The position numbers and the translations under genes are program-made. A DNA stretch of 64,000 nt from assembly GCA_030710605.1 (NCBI GenBank), contig CP092868.1, forward strand, positions 26,727,050-26,791,049, in the 5' to 3' direction. Of this stretch, positions 13,073 to 22,945 are shown piece by piece. The first letter of the stretch is position 1; each line of letters starts with the position of its first letter. This DNA comes from Cordylochernes scorpioides. Lineage: Eukaryota > Arthropoda > Arachnida > Pseudoscorpiones > Chernetidae. The notes beneath the pieces were generated by a model. It saw only the letters and a list, made by a program, of their open reading frames with translations. It made no database searches and was not told the origin of the DNA.

Positions 13073-13689
13073 TAGGAATTTCAATGTTATATATATATTA
13101 CGCACAAGAACAATTTAAGTACTAACAACGCCCAAAAATTCTCGAAATTCACAAAAAATACTCAAAATCTAAAGAAAGCGGAGACTAAGAGAGTGTAATT
13201 TAAATACAAATAATTAGGTTGAATATCTAAATAAGGTATAAGAACAATTTAAATTCCGAGGAAACTGCTTAAGATGCATTACTAATTCCAAAAGAAAAAA
13301 AAATCAAGAACAATTTTAATCTCTAAGGAATATGTCAGAACACAAAAAAAGATAATGACCAACAAATAAAACCCTAATTGGATTTTTTCCCAAAGAAACA
13401 CCTATATGCAACTTTACTTATATGTAAATAATTATATCTCTTGTGGAGAGAGAGTGGAAAAAAAGGGGAAATGGGGGGAGGGGGGAAGAGAACGCTTAAG
13501 AATTAATATTAATTACTCTAATTAGTGTTAGTTTTTCAAATTTTTTTTTATAACTAATTTCAAGATTTATAACATTTTGATAATCTGGTTAGTTACAGTT
13601 CTAAGGTCAATTTTGAACTCTTCCGAAAAAAAAAAAAATTTTTTTATAAAGTGTGTTTCAAAATTCGAAACTATTTTGAAAGCGTAAGA
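13073..13689. other. AT-rich spacer shared by both copies
   Basis: Pairs with 50283-50913. It has a G-rich run near 13470-13486 that is much longer in copy B (50683-50709), and several poly-A/T runs. No gene or element end is apparent. Confidence 0.6.
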
Positions 13690-14002
13690 TTCTTTATGAA
13701 ATTAAACAATTTCTACTGACCTTACTGCAATGGAAAAATTAATGGGAGGGCCTGGCTCATCAGTGGTGAACCCTCCCAGCGGTTTCGCCAGTTTAAACTA
13801 CCATACCGCTGTTATATTGCATTTTTGGAACTTCCTTTTTTAGTGATACTGTGTTGGTAGACTCTTGGAATGGGTATTTTTAGAAGAACTATGGATTAAT
13901 AAATAAATAGAAGAACAGAGTAGATTAAACTGGCGAAACCGCTGGGAGGATTCACCACTGATGAGCCAGGCCCTACCATTAATTTTTCCATTTGCAGGAA
14001 GG
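13690..14002. mobile_element. Foldback element, right arm truncated
   Basis: Inverted arms carry the open-stem-II hammerhead-like motif at 13752-13791 (minus) and 13930-13969 (plus). The copy B counterpart keeps about 110 bp more of the right arm (near 51218-51330), including the agatggcgcg box, so copy A has suffered a deletion near 14000. Confidence 0.75.
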
Positions 14003-14019
14003 ACAGCGCCATCTATATA

Positions 14020-14760
14020 TAAAAAAAGAAAACATTAAAACACGAAAGTTTCTCTTTTTACACATAAAACAAACTTCTACTATCCTTACTGCGATGAAAA
14101 AATATTGCCACATGGAAAATTAGGGAAGGCAAAATTCAGTATGATACAGCAAATTATTTAAGACAAGAACAAACTATGAATGATAAACAAAAGATAAGCA
14201 AAAAAGGGAAGTGTACAGAGTATAGTAAAATATAAAATATAATACTCTGCTAATAAAATAATAAATACTTTGTTACAATATTATGAAGGCTTTGACTCAT
14301 CAGTGGTGAATCCGCTTTCGACAATTTAATCTACAAGATCGTTTTCTTTAGAGCTTTAATACTGTATTGGACGATTCTGATTATATATGAACTAGCCGAA
14401 TGACCCGGGCAACGCCCGTGTTTTACCCGATTGAATGTTTTTATTCAAATACTATTTGTTACAATTATAAATTGGCGCCTTAAATAAATGAATATATTAG
14501 TTAATAACTATAGCCTATGTGCTTTATCTGTCTATGTACTGATGGGGGGGGGGGGGGGGCAAAGGTGGCGTGATCGTAGCCAACCAATAGGAGGGCGCCA
14601 TTCCAAAAAAAAAAAAAAAAAAAGCAAACGGTGACAGAGTTTATTAGGAGATGAAGAATGACGCTCGTAACTGTATATAGAATTGCAGCAAAAGAAGGGT
14701 GGAATCTTAGAAATGGTATTCAAGTAAACTATGGACATAAGCTTATAGGACAGTAGAATT
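14020..14760. mobile_element. Second foldback element, with nested insertions
   Basis: It starts with cgccatctatatata and ttctactatccttactgcg as in the complete copy at 62614-63022, and its far end matches the internal unit with ggtggaatcttagaaatgg. A Helitron-like element interrupts it at 14395-14690, and about 190 bp of other sequence interrupts the left part. Confidence 0.65.
14395..14690 (-). mobile_element. Helitron-like non-autonomous element
   Basis: On the minus strand the element starts near ttctatatacagttacgag and ends cgggcgttgcccgggtcatt followed by cggCTAG. A GC-rich hairpin a few bases before CTAG is the usual Helitron 3' end, and T follows CTAG in every copy here. Other copies: 18770-19168 (+), 51716-52001 (-) and 63255-63648 (+). 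The 55.0-kb repeat shows what looks like the uninterrupted site (ttttatatgctacaatg). The interior has long G and A runs. No RepHel protein is present. Confidence 0.65.
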
Positions 14761-14989
14761 ACCTATAAATATTTACATCTATGCATCGAGTAATAAAAAT
14801 GGGTTGACATAGTCATAGATGGTACTCTGCCTTCTGTAAAGCACATATGCTCCTGGTCAGGATATGCCATTTTTAATAGTCATATATGTGAAAAAATAGT
14901 TACAAATGTGATATTGTACTGGGATAAGGTGCATAATTATGAAAAAGGGGGCATCTCTCATGATTTTTCAGGATGCCTTGAATGACCAG

Positions 14990-15195
14990 TTTTTTGGTCG
15001 TTGAGGTACAGCTTGCACCACGCTGATGAGGACCAACAGCCCGAAACGCGTCCGTGGTTAGCTTTTCTTGATTAATCAAGAATGGGTATTTGGCCAATTC
15101 TGGAATAATAAAAAATCAACGAGAATAGTTGATATTTATTCCGATAGATGGCGCAAGCCATCAGCAACTTTCAGTTGCACGATAAGGAGATGCCC
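14990..15195 (+). mobile_element. Hammerhead-bearing repeat (Penelope/retrozyme-like), single arm
   Basis: Order: ggtcgttgaggtacagcttg, the ribozyme (15018-15057), an ATTAATCAAG palindrome, tatttggccaattctgg, an agatggcg box at 15146-15153, then gataaggagatgcc. In copy B the same place holds two opposed arms (52195-52676); here the left arm is missing. Confidence 0.75.
15018..15057 (+). ncRNA. Minimal type I hammerhead ribozyme, stem II weakened
   Basis: Reads CCACG (stem I), CTGATGA, GGAC-CAACA-GCCC (stem II), GAAA, C-GC-G (2-bp stem III with GC loop, counting A15.1-U16.1), UC cleavage dinucleotide, CGTGG (stem I). All core bases are intact. Stem II has one A-C mismatch relative to GGGC/GCCC in copy B, so activity may be reduced. 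Hammerheads with such a short stem III are known from Penelope-like retroelements and animal retrozymes. Confidence 0.8.
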
Positions 15196-15675
15196 CCTCC
15201 CCCCTTTTTTTATATAGTCATATATATTCCCAAACTACTTCCAACCAACAAATAATCCTCAAAACCACACGCAAATTACAATACCCAGATAGTGCTGTAC
15301 AATAATTCTATGTTTTCCTACACAAGGAACCGACAAATATCCCTTCCCCCCGAGGTAGCTTGCCTGGAGCACAAATTCTTCTAATGCCACCAGTAATTGC
15401 TTCTACTTATTTTCTCATCTCTAACGGATTTCTTCTTTAGCTTCCGTTGACTAGGAGGTATTTCTAAATTAAAATACCATTTCTCTCTCTATCTCTCTGG
15501 ATCCTTTTTACATATATTCCCACTTTATTTAGATTAATTGCATATACAAGTGCTTTCATATGCACACATATACAGTTTTTTGACAATTAAAACAAATTTA
15601 TTGACAACTCAGTCAATATTTACAAAATAAGGAAGAGATCACAATAATAATTAGATAAAATAAAAAGATAGCGAA

Positions 15676-15748
15676 AAGTGTGTTTGAACCAGGGACATCA
15701 GGTTCTAAAGTCTAAAGCTTTCGCAGCTAGGCTATTTTGCCGTATTAT
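15676..15748 (-). repeat. tRNA-like (SINE head) sequence at gap edge
   Basis: On the minus strand tagcctagctgcgaaagc resembles a pol III A box and ctggttcaaacac a B box. The T arm and acceptor do not fold properly, so this is a tRNA-derived SINE head or pseudo-tRNA, not a functional tRNA. The paralogue is at 53147-53216. Confidence 0.5.
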
Positions 15749-15848
15749 NNNNNNNNNNNNNNNNNNNNNNNNNNNNNNNNNNNNNNNNNNNNNNNNNNNN
15801 NNNNNNNNNNNNNNNNNNNNNNNNNNNNNNNNNNNNNNNNNNNNNNNN
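15749..15848. other. Assembly gap (100 N)
   Basis: Exactly 100 Ns, the conventional size for a gap of unknown length. It lies precisely where homology to copy B stops, so the true duplication boundary is hidden. Confidence 1.
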
Positions 15849-16298
15849 TTTAGACTTGAGCTCTCTGATGAAAATTAATTAATATGACTTTTTTGTTTTC
15901 ACAGATGAGAAATAACGCTCTATTTTTATCTATCTATTAATTTTCAAAATATAGGTTTCAAATTTCTAATTGCAGAATGAAATATTAACTCGATGCTAAA
16001 AATAAACCAGCAGTTTTTTTTTGTTGTCAAAAATCTAAACATTAATTTTTGTGAGAAAAAGGCTTAATAGACAGTTTAAATTTATTATTTAACTCCCCTA
16101 TATTACATAACCTTAAAATTTTAATTAAGTGTAACCTTGAAGCTTTATTACGAAACTTAGCTGTTATTTTGCTATTAAAATCTCCCTACACATCATCCGT
16201 TTACCCCTGATTCTATATTATTTTCCTAAAATGACTCTTTCTTTATGAATTTACAAGTTTCTTCCTATTTGCGGTGATACTATATAAGATAAGTGATA
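15849..16298. other. AT-rich sequence, nothing recognised
   Basis: Many stops in all frames and no repeat shared with the rest of the window that I can see. Confidence 0.5.
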
Positions 16299-16662
16299 TT
16301 CTTCTTTCTTATCTCCACTTAATCATATTAAGATATCAAGCTTGTAAAGCTTGAAACTTGACAACCATCTTGACTGGGTGAAGTAGAATGCGTCTGCCTT
16401 TGTTATTAAGACTGGGAGCACTACTCAGTGGCAGGCCAATTTGTCTCCAAAAGAAATGGCCGCCTTTGACATGAGGAACAGACGCCATGTGCAGCCGCTC
16501 CTAACATGGAGTACAGACTCATCCTGTATCCCTGGATTAGGAGCCCTTACAGGGTACTATCAGCCGGGCCAGCTGAGCCCAGGTTTTTTTAGTGAGCTTG
16601 TTACTGCTCCCTCTCCTCCTTTTTCATTCGGGCTTGGGACCGGCAAAGGCGGAGTTATAAGT
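16299..16662 (+). repeat. Dispersed ~350-bp repeat, copy 1 of 3
   Basis: Shared blocks include gactgggagcactactcag, cgctcctaacatggagta, gtatccctggattaggagcc and gggcttgggaccggcaaagg. The other copies are 43684-44035 and 54005-54362, all on the same strand with similar ends, so it behaves as one mobile unit. It is GC-richer than its surroundings. A frame through the middle exists in each copy, but frame and length are not kept, so I do not call a protein. Class unknown. Confidence 0.75.
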
Positions 16663-16737
16663 GGTCTTAATAAAGTTGTGTGTTTCAAAATAAAAATTTG
16701 AAAAAAAAAGTTTAAAAATTACATAAAATTATTTCTC

Positions 16738-17360
16738 ACAATAACTTTATTTTTGTTTTAAAATGAAAAGCTTTCATGTGATAATCGCTCTTCAACAGGC
16801 TTAATTAAAACATTGACTATTTCTTACATAAAAAAAATTCAATTGTAACTATCCACGCTGTATATTTCACACACACATACAGCTTTATTAAGACAACCAG
16901 TCTTATACAGATTCACCACAGGAAGGAAGCATAGATAGATCTCCTATACTCCAGACAGCGCAGAACCCAACAACAGCCTCCAGGTCCGACACATGTCCAG
17001 TGGCTACAGAATCCACCGTACATAGGTTAGCATATCACTGAAAGAGTGGAATCAGCCACGTTCTAGTCTTCGCTTTCCTCATCCAAATGGACCACGACAT
17101 TCGGCGATTCTATTAATCTCCTCCGAACGGTGACTGCGGTCTTGTAGAATTTATATAAACCAAAGAGAAGACCTTGATTAAACATCATTGTATTCATCCA
17201 GTTATATATTTATTGACTATCGGATTGAGACAAGGATAAATCACCAAAGAGTTCTTTTCTCTGTTTCTCAAAGCAAAAGCAACGAAAAATTTAATTAAGC
17301 CCGTTGAGGGAGATTATCACTTGAAAGCTTCCATTTTAAAATAAAAATAAACTCATTGTG
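16738..17360. mobile_element. Inverted-arm element with hammerhead-like arms
   Basis: Arms at 16738-16809 and 17290-17360 are inverted copies (aaaataaaaataaa, gattatcac, gttaatt-type blocks). Each arm carries a degenerate motif: on the right, CCCGTTGAGGGAG then TTGAAAGCTT; on the left its minus-strand equivalent CCTGTTGAAGAGCG. The interior (16865-17060) matches 22175-22380. No coding capacity. Confidence 0.6.
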
Positions 17361-18000
17361 ATAAAAAAAAATTGTAGCTTTTCAAAAGCTTTACGTTGTG
17401 TGTATGTATTAATTTACAAGTTTAAACAATGGATATTTTCTCGGTGAGATATTTACTGAATTATCTGTATAAAAATGTATTTATAAAATTAACACCTTAT
17501 ATCACTGAAAATTAGAAATATACTTAAATTTTTTTTTGGCTAAATGCCTGGAGCAGTAAATTACCCCCCCAAAAGAACGAAACCGAAACCAAAAAAAAAA
17601 ATCGTGAGGCGTAGAGTTTCATATTTCACCGAGTTTTTCGAGCATTTCTGCCTTTATACAGTAGTCAAAATGATAACGTAGTTTTACTATTGTCCTGTTG
17701 TGGAACTAACACCTACCCACATATTCTCATGTCCAGCAATGACCGCAGCCTTGCAGAAAATTGACATAGACCCAGAGCAGCAGCTTTATACACCCAAGAT
17801 AATGAACATTACGACTGCTGTGATAGAGATGCATGGAGACATCTGAGGCTCTTCATTGGAAACGACAACAACAACTACTGTAGAAAGGTAAATACGCTCG
17901 AAAACTCGACTAAATGAAAAAAAAAATAAAAAAAAAACTTCACATGAAACTTATCGTGTCACGATTTTGTGTTTTTGTTAGCTACTTTTTCTATTTAAAT
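17361..18000. other. AT-rich sequence, nothing recognised
   Basis: Poly-A runs and scattered short frames only. The 91-codon frame starting at 17914 runs through poly-A and a repeat copy and is not credible. Confidence 0.5.
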
Positions 18001-18339
18001 ATATATAATTTAAACCTATTTCTACATTCCTTTTACTGCAATGATTACATATTGAAAGAGGAGGGGCCTGGCTCATCAGTGGTAAACCTTTATAAGCGGT
18101 TTTCTTTTTCCATTTTAATCTTACAGACAGCTTCAAACTATTATATTAGACTGTGTTTCTTACATACTCTGCCTTTTTTTTGCTATTGAATACAGTAAAT
18201 TGTGATATTTTGAAAGAACTATAGTAGATATGTGTATGAATAATATATAATTAAGGTATATTTGGTATATATTATGGTATATTTTATGCAAAAAGTAATT
18301 TCAAAAGTGAAATTATACTGGGATCGGGAGGATAAACAT

Positions 18340-18530
18340 AAAAAAAAAAAGTGAGGTACAGCCTACACCACGCTGTTGAGGGCTAACACCCCGAAACGCG
18401 TACGTGGTTAGATTTTATTTATAATTAAGATAGGATATTTGGCCAATTTTGAAATAAGGAAAAATCAACAAGATTAGTTTATATTTATTCCGACAGATGG
18501 CGCAAGCCATCAGCAAATTTTAGTTTTTTC
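18340..18530 (+). mobile_element. Hammerhead-bearing repeat with mutated ribozyme core
   Basis: Same order as 14990-15195, ending in cagatggcgcaagccatcag. The ribozyme at 18368-18407 reads CTGTTGA where CTGATGA is required, changing the invariant A6, so it should be inactive. Stem I (CCACG/CGTGG) and GAAA are intact. Confidence 0.7.
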
Positions 18531-18654
18531 TTATATATAATATGTATATATACAACATATATAGTATCACATATATATATCCCCACATAGGGTAACAAGA
18601 ATAATAAATTTAAAACAGAAAATATATCTATTAAGTCTTTAAAAATAAACTTGT

Positions 18655-18780
18655 AATATATTATTTTGCAATCGCGAAAGGATAGTTTTCAAGCTAAAAG
18701 CTTTGAATGGTGTTCTATTTCTCTATCTAGTTAGATCAACAAGCTTGGTAAATATGTTTATAAGGAGGATATTCTATATA
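18655..18780 (+). repeat. ~125-bp duplicated segment (with 20733-20860)
   Basis: Essentially identical sequence from atattattttgcaatcgcg to ggaggatattctatatac occurs at 20733-20860. At the first site it runs directly into the Helitron-like element (agttacgagcg); at the second it runs into unrelated sequence. This marks either the element's end or a captured flank. Confidence 0.75.
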
Positions 18781-19168
18781 CAGTTACGAGCGTCATTCTT
18801 CGTCGCCTCTGTCACGGTTTGCTTTTTTTTTTGGAATGGCGCCCTCCTATTGGTTGGCTACGATCACGCCACCTTTGCCCCCCCCCCACTCGCTATTTAT
18901 GTAACTATTGTGTTGGAGCGGGTCGCTCCCTAAATAAATGCATATATTAGTTAATAACTAAAAGGAATGGAATCCTCTCTTTCTTTTTCCCAGTATGAGA
19001 TGCCTACGGAAGCCAACAGTACATAGGCAGATAAAGCACATAGGCTATAGTTATTAACTAATATATGCATTTATTTAAGGCTACAATTTATAATTGTAAC
19101 AAATAGTATTTGAATAAAAACATTCAATCGGGTAAAACACGGGCGTTGCCCGGGTCATTCGGCTAGTC
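18770..19168 (+). mobile_element. Helitron-like element, plus-strand copy
   Basis: It starts near tctatatacagttacgagcg, has ggaatggcgccctcctattg and a C run inside, and ends with the hairpin cgggcgttgcccg and CTAG followed by T. It contains the inverted pair tgcatatattagttaataac / gttattaactaatatatgca (about 18937 and 19049) not present in the 14-kb copy. Confidence 0.65.
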
Positions 19169-19472
19169 TTGTATATACACGGGAAGATGTCTTCATAAAC
19201 TTTATTTGTTGGTTTTACTATTGAGAAATAGAGCTTCCTACTCTATGAATATTGTGTGGCGAAGAAATAATTTATTATTTAATTTAATTATTCAATGAAA
19301 ATATTTAACAGATTACAGAATCAACTTTTTTGAAGTTAAAGTTATCGAGAAATAGGCCTATTGAAGTGCATTTAGCTGTAAAACTAGCTTTTTACTGTAG
19401 AATAAAATATAATATTTGCAAGCAAATTTTATAGGCTATTAATAGATATGTATTGCAATTATACTCATGGAC

Positions 19473-19877
19473 AAACTTAGGGAAGTTGAACGTCTCTGTG
19501 GTCGCTGGTTGTCTGTTTTTTTTTTTTAAGGAGATAGAGGCAATTTTGTTCACACTTGGTTATCTTGTGTGTTTTCATTGAAAGTCACTGTACTATCTTT
19601 CAGACTTATTATCTGAATCCCGATATACATGCTAAAAGGTACAACTTCCTTAAGTTTTGTCCATAGTGTGTCTTCAATAAAGGTCACTGTAATATCTTTC
19701 AGAGTTATTGTCTGAATCCCGATATACACGCTAAAAAATACAACTTCCTCAAGTTTTGTCTATTAGTGTATATAGTGTGTCTTCAATAAAGGTCACTGTA
19801 ATATCTTTCAGAGTTATTGTCTGAATCCCGATATACATGGTAAAAGGTACAACTTCCTTTAGTTTTGTCCATGAGTG
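19473..19877 (+). mobile_element. Tc1-like MITE with three 109-bp units
   Basis: Begins tactcatggacaaacttagg and ends cctttagttttgtccatgag, an imperfect inverted pair. A unique stretch (gagatagaggcaattttgtt) is followed by three units with ctgaatcccgatatac (19616, 19716, 19825). The 230 bp upstream are also shared with 23045-23390. Confidence 0.8.
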
Positions 19878-20211
19878 TGTGTGTATATATATAATAATTT
19901 ATTATAAAAATTTAGCAAGTGCTTTAAAGAAAGAAAATAGATGCGTGCGCGACATATCTTTCTTATAAAAATACCTTTCAATTCAAGTTGAAAACTTCCT
20001 CACACCTTTTAATAAAATTTTATTGTCCTTTTGACTTTTCAGTGACTCAATGTCTCCCTTTTCAAAGGTGAAAAACTTCCTCATGTGAAGTATTTTTGTT
20101 TGATTCACACAAGACAATACTTCACTAATAAGTTTTTCACCTTTTTTTGAAAAAAGGCGACAGTGGGTCAAAAGGACAATAAATGTTTATTAAAAATAAA
20201 AATAAATTATT

Positions 20212-20308
20212 CCTTAATTGGCCAAATCAACGAATAGTTGATATATACGAGTATTCCGATACATGGCGTAAGCCATCAGCAAACTTTCAATTGCAAGAAA
20301 AGGATGCC
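20212..20308 (+). mobile_element. 3' fragment of hammerhead-bearing repeat
   Basis: Contains ttggccaaatcaacg, a mutated box (acatggcg) and gccatcagcaaactttcaat. The ribozyme portion is absent. Confidence 0.65.
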
Positions 20309-21137
20309 TTTTTTAAAAACTTAATTTATGCACTCAAAATATTTTTACATTTGTTCTATTTTTTTTTCACGTTTATAAAAAGGTTGATGAAGTCTTCATC
20401 TTGAATTAAACAAAATTTAACGCCTCTACAATTATGGTATATTCTCTATAACTCTATATAATACAGTTTATAATACCTGTTATGAAATTTGAGATACCCC
20501 TTCGTATGTTTTGAAGAAAAAAAAAAAAGAAAGAAGATAATACCCCCCGAAAGCATAATGAAAGTGTGCTATTATTTTAATATTTATATACCAACCAGTC
20601 TTGAACATCTATTGAATTATATCAAATCCTCAAAAAAAAAAAAAGACCTCTGGGAAAATCCCAGGACTATAATAGAAAAGCTGAGACAATGGAACCTAAT
20701 GGAGATCGTTTAAACGACTTGAGGAATAAGCAATATATTATTTTGCAATCGCGAAAGGATAGTTTTCAAGCTAAAAGCTTTGAATGGTGTTCTATTTCTC
20801 TATCTAGTTAGATCAACAAGCTTGGTAAATATGTTTATAAGGAGGATATTCTATATACTATTTTCGTTTTAACAATAACTTATATAAATAAAATATCAAT
20901 AGAGATTAAAAAATTCTCAAATTACTTTATTTTGTATATATTATTAACGAGTTTTTGATGGGATTTTAAGAATAGAAAAGAATAAAGAAGAGTATAATAA
21001 TAATAAAACAGACCAATTCCAAATGGATCCTCGTTATTTCTAAAAAAACAAACAAAAAGGGACAATTATCTATAGCAACAAGCTGGATCCTAACAAGCTT
21101 CATTATTGATTTCTGTTGATAACTCTTCTATCCTATG

Positions 21138-21503
21138 TACATTTTGTTTTTAAAAAATCGAATTTAAATAGAATAAAGGCAGTGGAGGATTCAAGTTGCT
21201 TTTGTGGTATTGAGGAATAAACCTCAAGACATCTACTGATCGATTGCCCAGCATTTCAAGATTATAGAATGAAGAATGAACTAGTTGTTTGTGAACTTAA
21301 TGATTTGATTTCCGATAAAAAATCATATTTAAAGTTCAATTCATTTTGTAAATACATTCTAAACTTTCTACAAAATCTGGATCTCTAATGTTTTCATGCG
21401 TTGAATAATGTAAATAACTTATGTAAATAAACTTTTCTCCTTGTTTGGCGCAACTCTTGTGGGATATAGCGCTTTGGAAATAAAATAATTGGTATTGTAA
21501 TCA
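21138..21503 (+). pseudogene. 5'-truncated non-LTR retrotransposon, 3' end
   Basis: Translating from about 21150 gives a Cys-rich tail, SSCFCG then RHLLIDCPAFQDYR, the CCHC knuckle found at the C terminus of I/R1/Jockey-type ORF2 proteins. A TAA at 21218-21220 interrupts it. The 3' UTR ends gggatatagcgctttgg plus aataaaataattg, which looks like a short repeat tail. It is clearly the same element as 45482-46066. Confidence 0.75.
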
Positions 21504-21579
21504 TATTTTTAAATCCTCAAAACATAGGCTTAACAAAAAGGTTTTCCGGAGATAAGTTTCGTTTTATTTCGAAACCATC

Positions 21580-21611
21580 TCAAGCTTTCGGACATATCTG
21601 TTCTTCTACAG
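21580..21611 (-). ncRNA. Degenerate hammerhead-like hairpin
   Basis: Minus strand: CTGTAGAAGAACAGATATGT followed by CCGAAAGCTTGAG. Same motif class as 34909-34940. The core does not match CTGANGA, so it is probably inactive. Confidence 0.3.
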
Positions 21612-22174
21612 AAGAACATATACAATGAATAAAACTCCGCCTGATGCTAAACCTAGGCTAACTGTATTCTTTTCATTACAGAGCTTCCTTTTTTTTCTGT
21701 TATGAAAATCCGAAACTATTTTAGACGCTGAAATTAAACAATTTCTACTGCCCTTAATGCAATGGAAAAAATAATGGAAGGGCCTGACTCATCAGTGGTG
21801 AACCCTCCCAGCGGTTTCGCCAGTTTAATCTACTATACTGCTGTTATATTGCATTTTTTCGATCTTCTTTTTAAAATGATACTGATGGTAGACTCTTGGA
21901 ATGGTTATAATATATAATATAAATATATATATTTTTTCTGTATAAGCGCGTCATGTTCGGTAGATTTAGCAGGGGGGGGGGGGGGGGGGGGGTTCTAGTA
22001 ATTCACATCTTGACATTCCAAGTAGAGTTGGAGTCTCCCTCAAGAATGAAGCGGAATCCCCCAGGATCCAAAAAACCGGTCTTAGGAATATAAAGCCTCC
22101 AGCGAATTTTCATATTTTAAACATACACTACTCCTTATTGGCTTATATAACGGCGCCTTTCCCAAACATAAATA

Positions 22175-22380
22175 CACACACATACATATAGCTTTATTAA
22201 GATCACAGGTCTTATATAGATTTACCGCAAGAAGGAAACATAGATAGAGCTCCTATACTCCAGGCAGCAAAGAACCTAACAACAACCTCCAGGTCCGACA
22301 CATGTCCAGTAGCCACAGAATCCACCGTACATATGTCAAGGTTAACTTATCATTGAAAAGGCGAGTGTGGAATCAGCCGC
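22175..22380 (+). repeat. Dispersed ~200-bp repeat (partner of 16865-17060)
   Basis: Shared blocks: agctttattaaga, ctcctatactccag, cctccaggtccgacacatgt and agaatccaccgtacat. A trace of its start recurs at 63078-63100. Class unknown. Confidence 0.7.
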
Positions 22381-22397
22381 GTCATAAATATTACACA

Positions 22398-22573
22398 GTA
22401 GAACCTCCATTAGAGGACATCCGCGCTAGAGGATACTTCTCTATAAAGGACAGTTTTCATTTGCAACGTTATTATTTTTACTATTTAGCAACTCTCTAGT
22501 AAAAGGACACATCTTACTAAAGGACATTTTTGCTCTGCAATTAGGTGTACGTTATAGGGAGGTTCTACTGTAT
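22398..22573. mobile_element. pogo/Tigger-like MITE
   Basis: Terminal inverted repeats: acagtagaacctcc at the left and ggaggttctactgt at the right, followed by ta. The interior is built of repeated agaggaca / aaaggaca blocks. Related copies lie at 53366-53562 and 53659-53843. CAGT-type ends suggest the pogo/Tigger group; no transposase is present. Confidence 0.75.
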
Positions 22574-22594
22574 ACATGTTATATCAAAATATTA

Positions 22595-22945
22595 TTTTAT
22601 TTAAAATTTTATTTCATAGATACAAATACTCTGTTAAAAATCGACCGCCAGAGGTCACGCTTACCCTATAAAAACTCATTGTTGTTGTTCCCCGCTGGCT
22701 GGCTCAAAACTTTTGTACATTATGTAAATAAGCTTTTCATTTTTTTTTTATTCTTACGCCTTAAGCCAGGTAGTACTTTTACCAAATTATGTCTTTTATA
22801 AATATTCCTTAGCTCAATTAAAGCAACCTCTGATCAAAACCATTCTTATTATCATACTTTCAAGATTTAACCACGACTGCATTACATTACCATAATCCTC
22901 AACATGATCAAAAAACAACAGAAATATCATTCATTTTTATATAAC
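22595..22945 (+). repeat. Dispersed repeat (partner of 40335-40650)
   Basis: Both copies share cgaccgccagaggtca, ttgttgttgttccccg, ctggctcaaaactttt and acattatgtaaataa in order. Function and class unknown. Confidence 0.65.

Larger units (their letters stand above)
3253..15748 (+). repeat. Segmental duplication, copy A
   Basis: From the last minisatellite unit to the assembly gap this block is collinear, in the same orientation, with 44828-53216. Matching landmarks include the minisatellite exit (3318 and 44892), the segment with aacgcgtccatctatgcaag (4141 and 46107), the 109-bp-unit element (5610-6245 and 47500-48215), the 47-bp minisatellite, a foldback element, a Helitron-like insertion and a hammerhead-bearing repeat. 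Differences are indels: private insertions near 3549-3990 and 4780-4996 here, and a far longer minisatellite. Identity looks high, but I did not compute it. Confidence 0.9.

Noticed and set aside
13440-13500. G-quadruplex or promoter near the G-rich run
   Set aside because: A simple homopolymer expansion that differs in length between paralogues; no gene downstream to regulate.
15676-15748. Functional tRNA gene
   Set aside because: A- and B-box-like motifs are present, but acceptor and T stems do not pair; same for 38802-38873.
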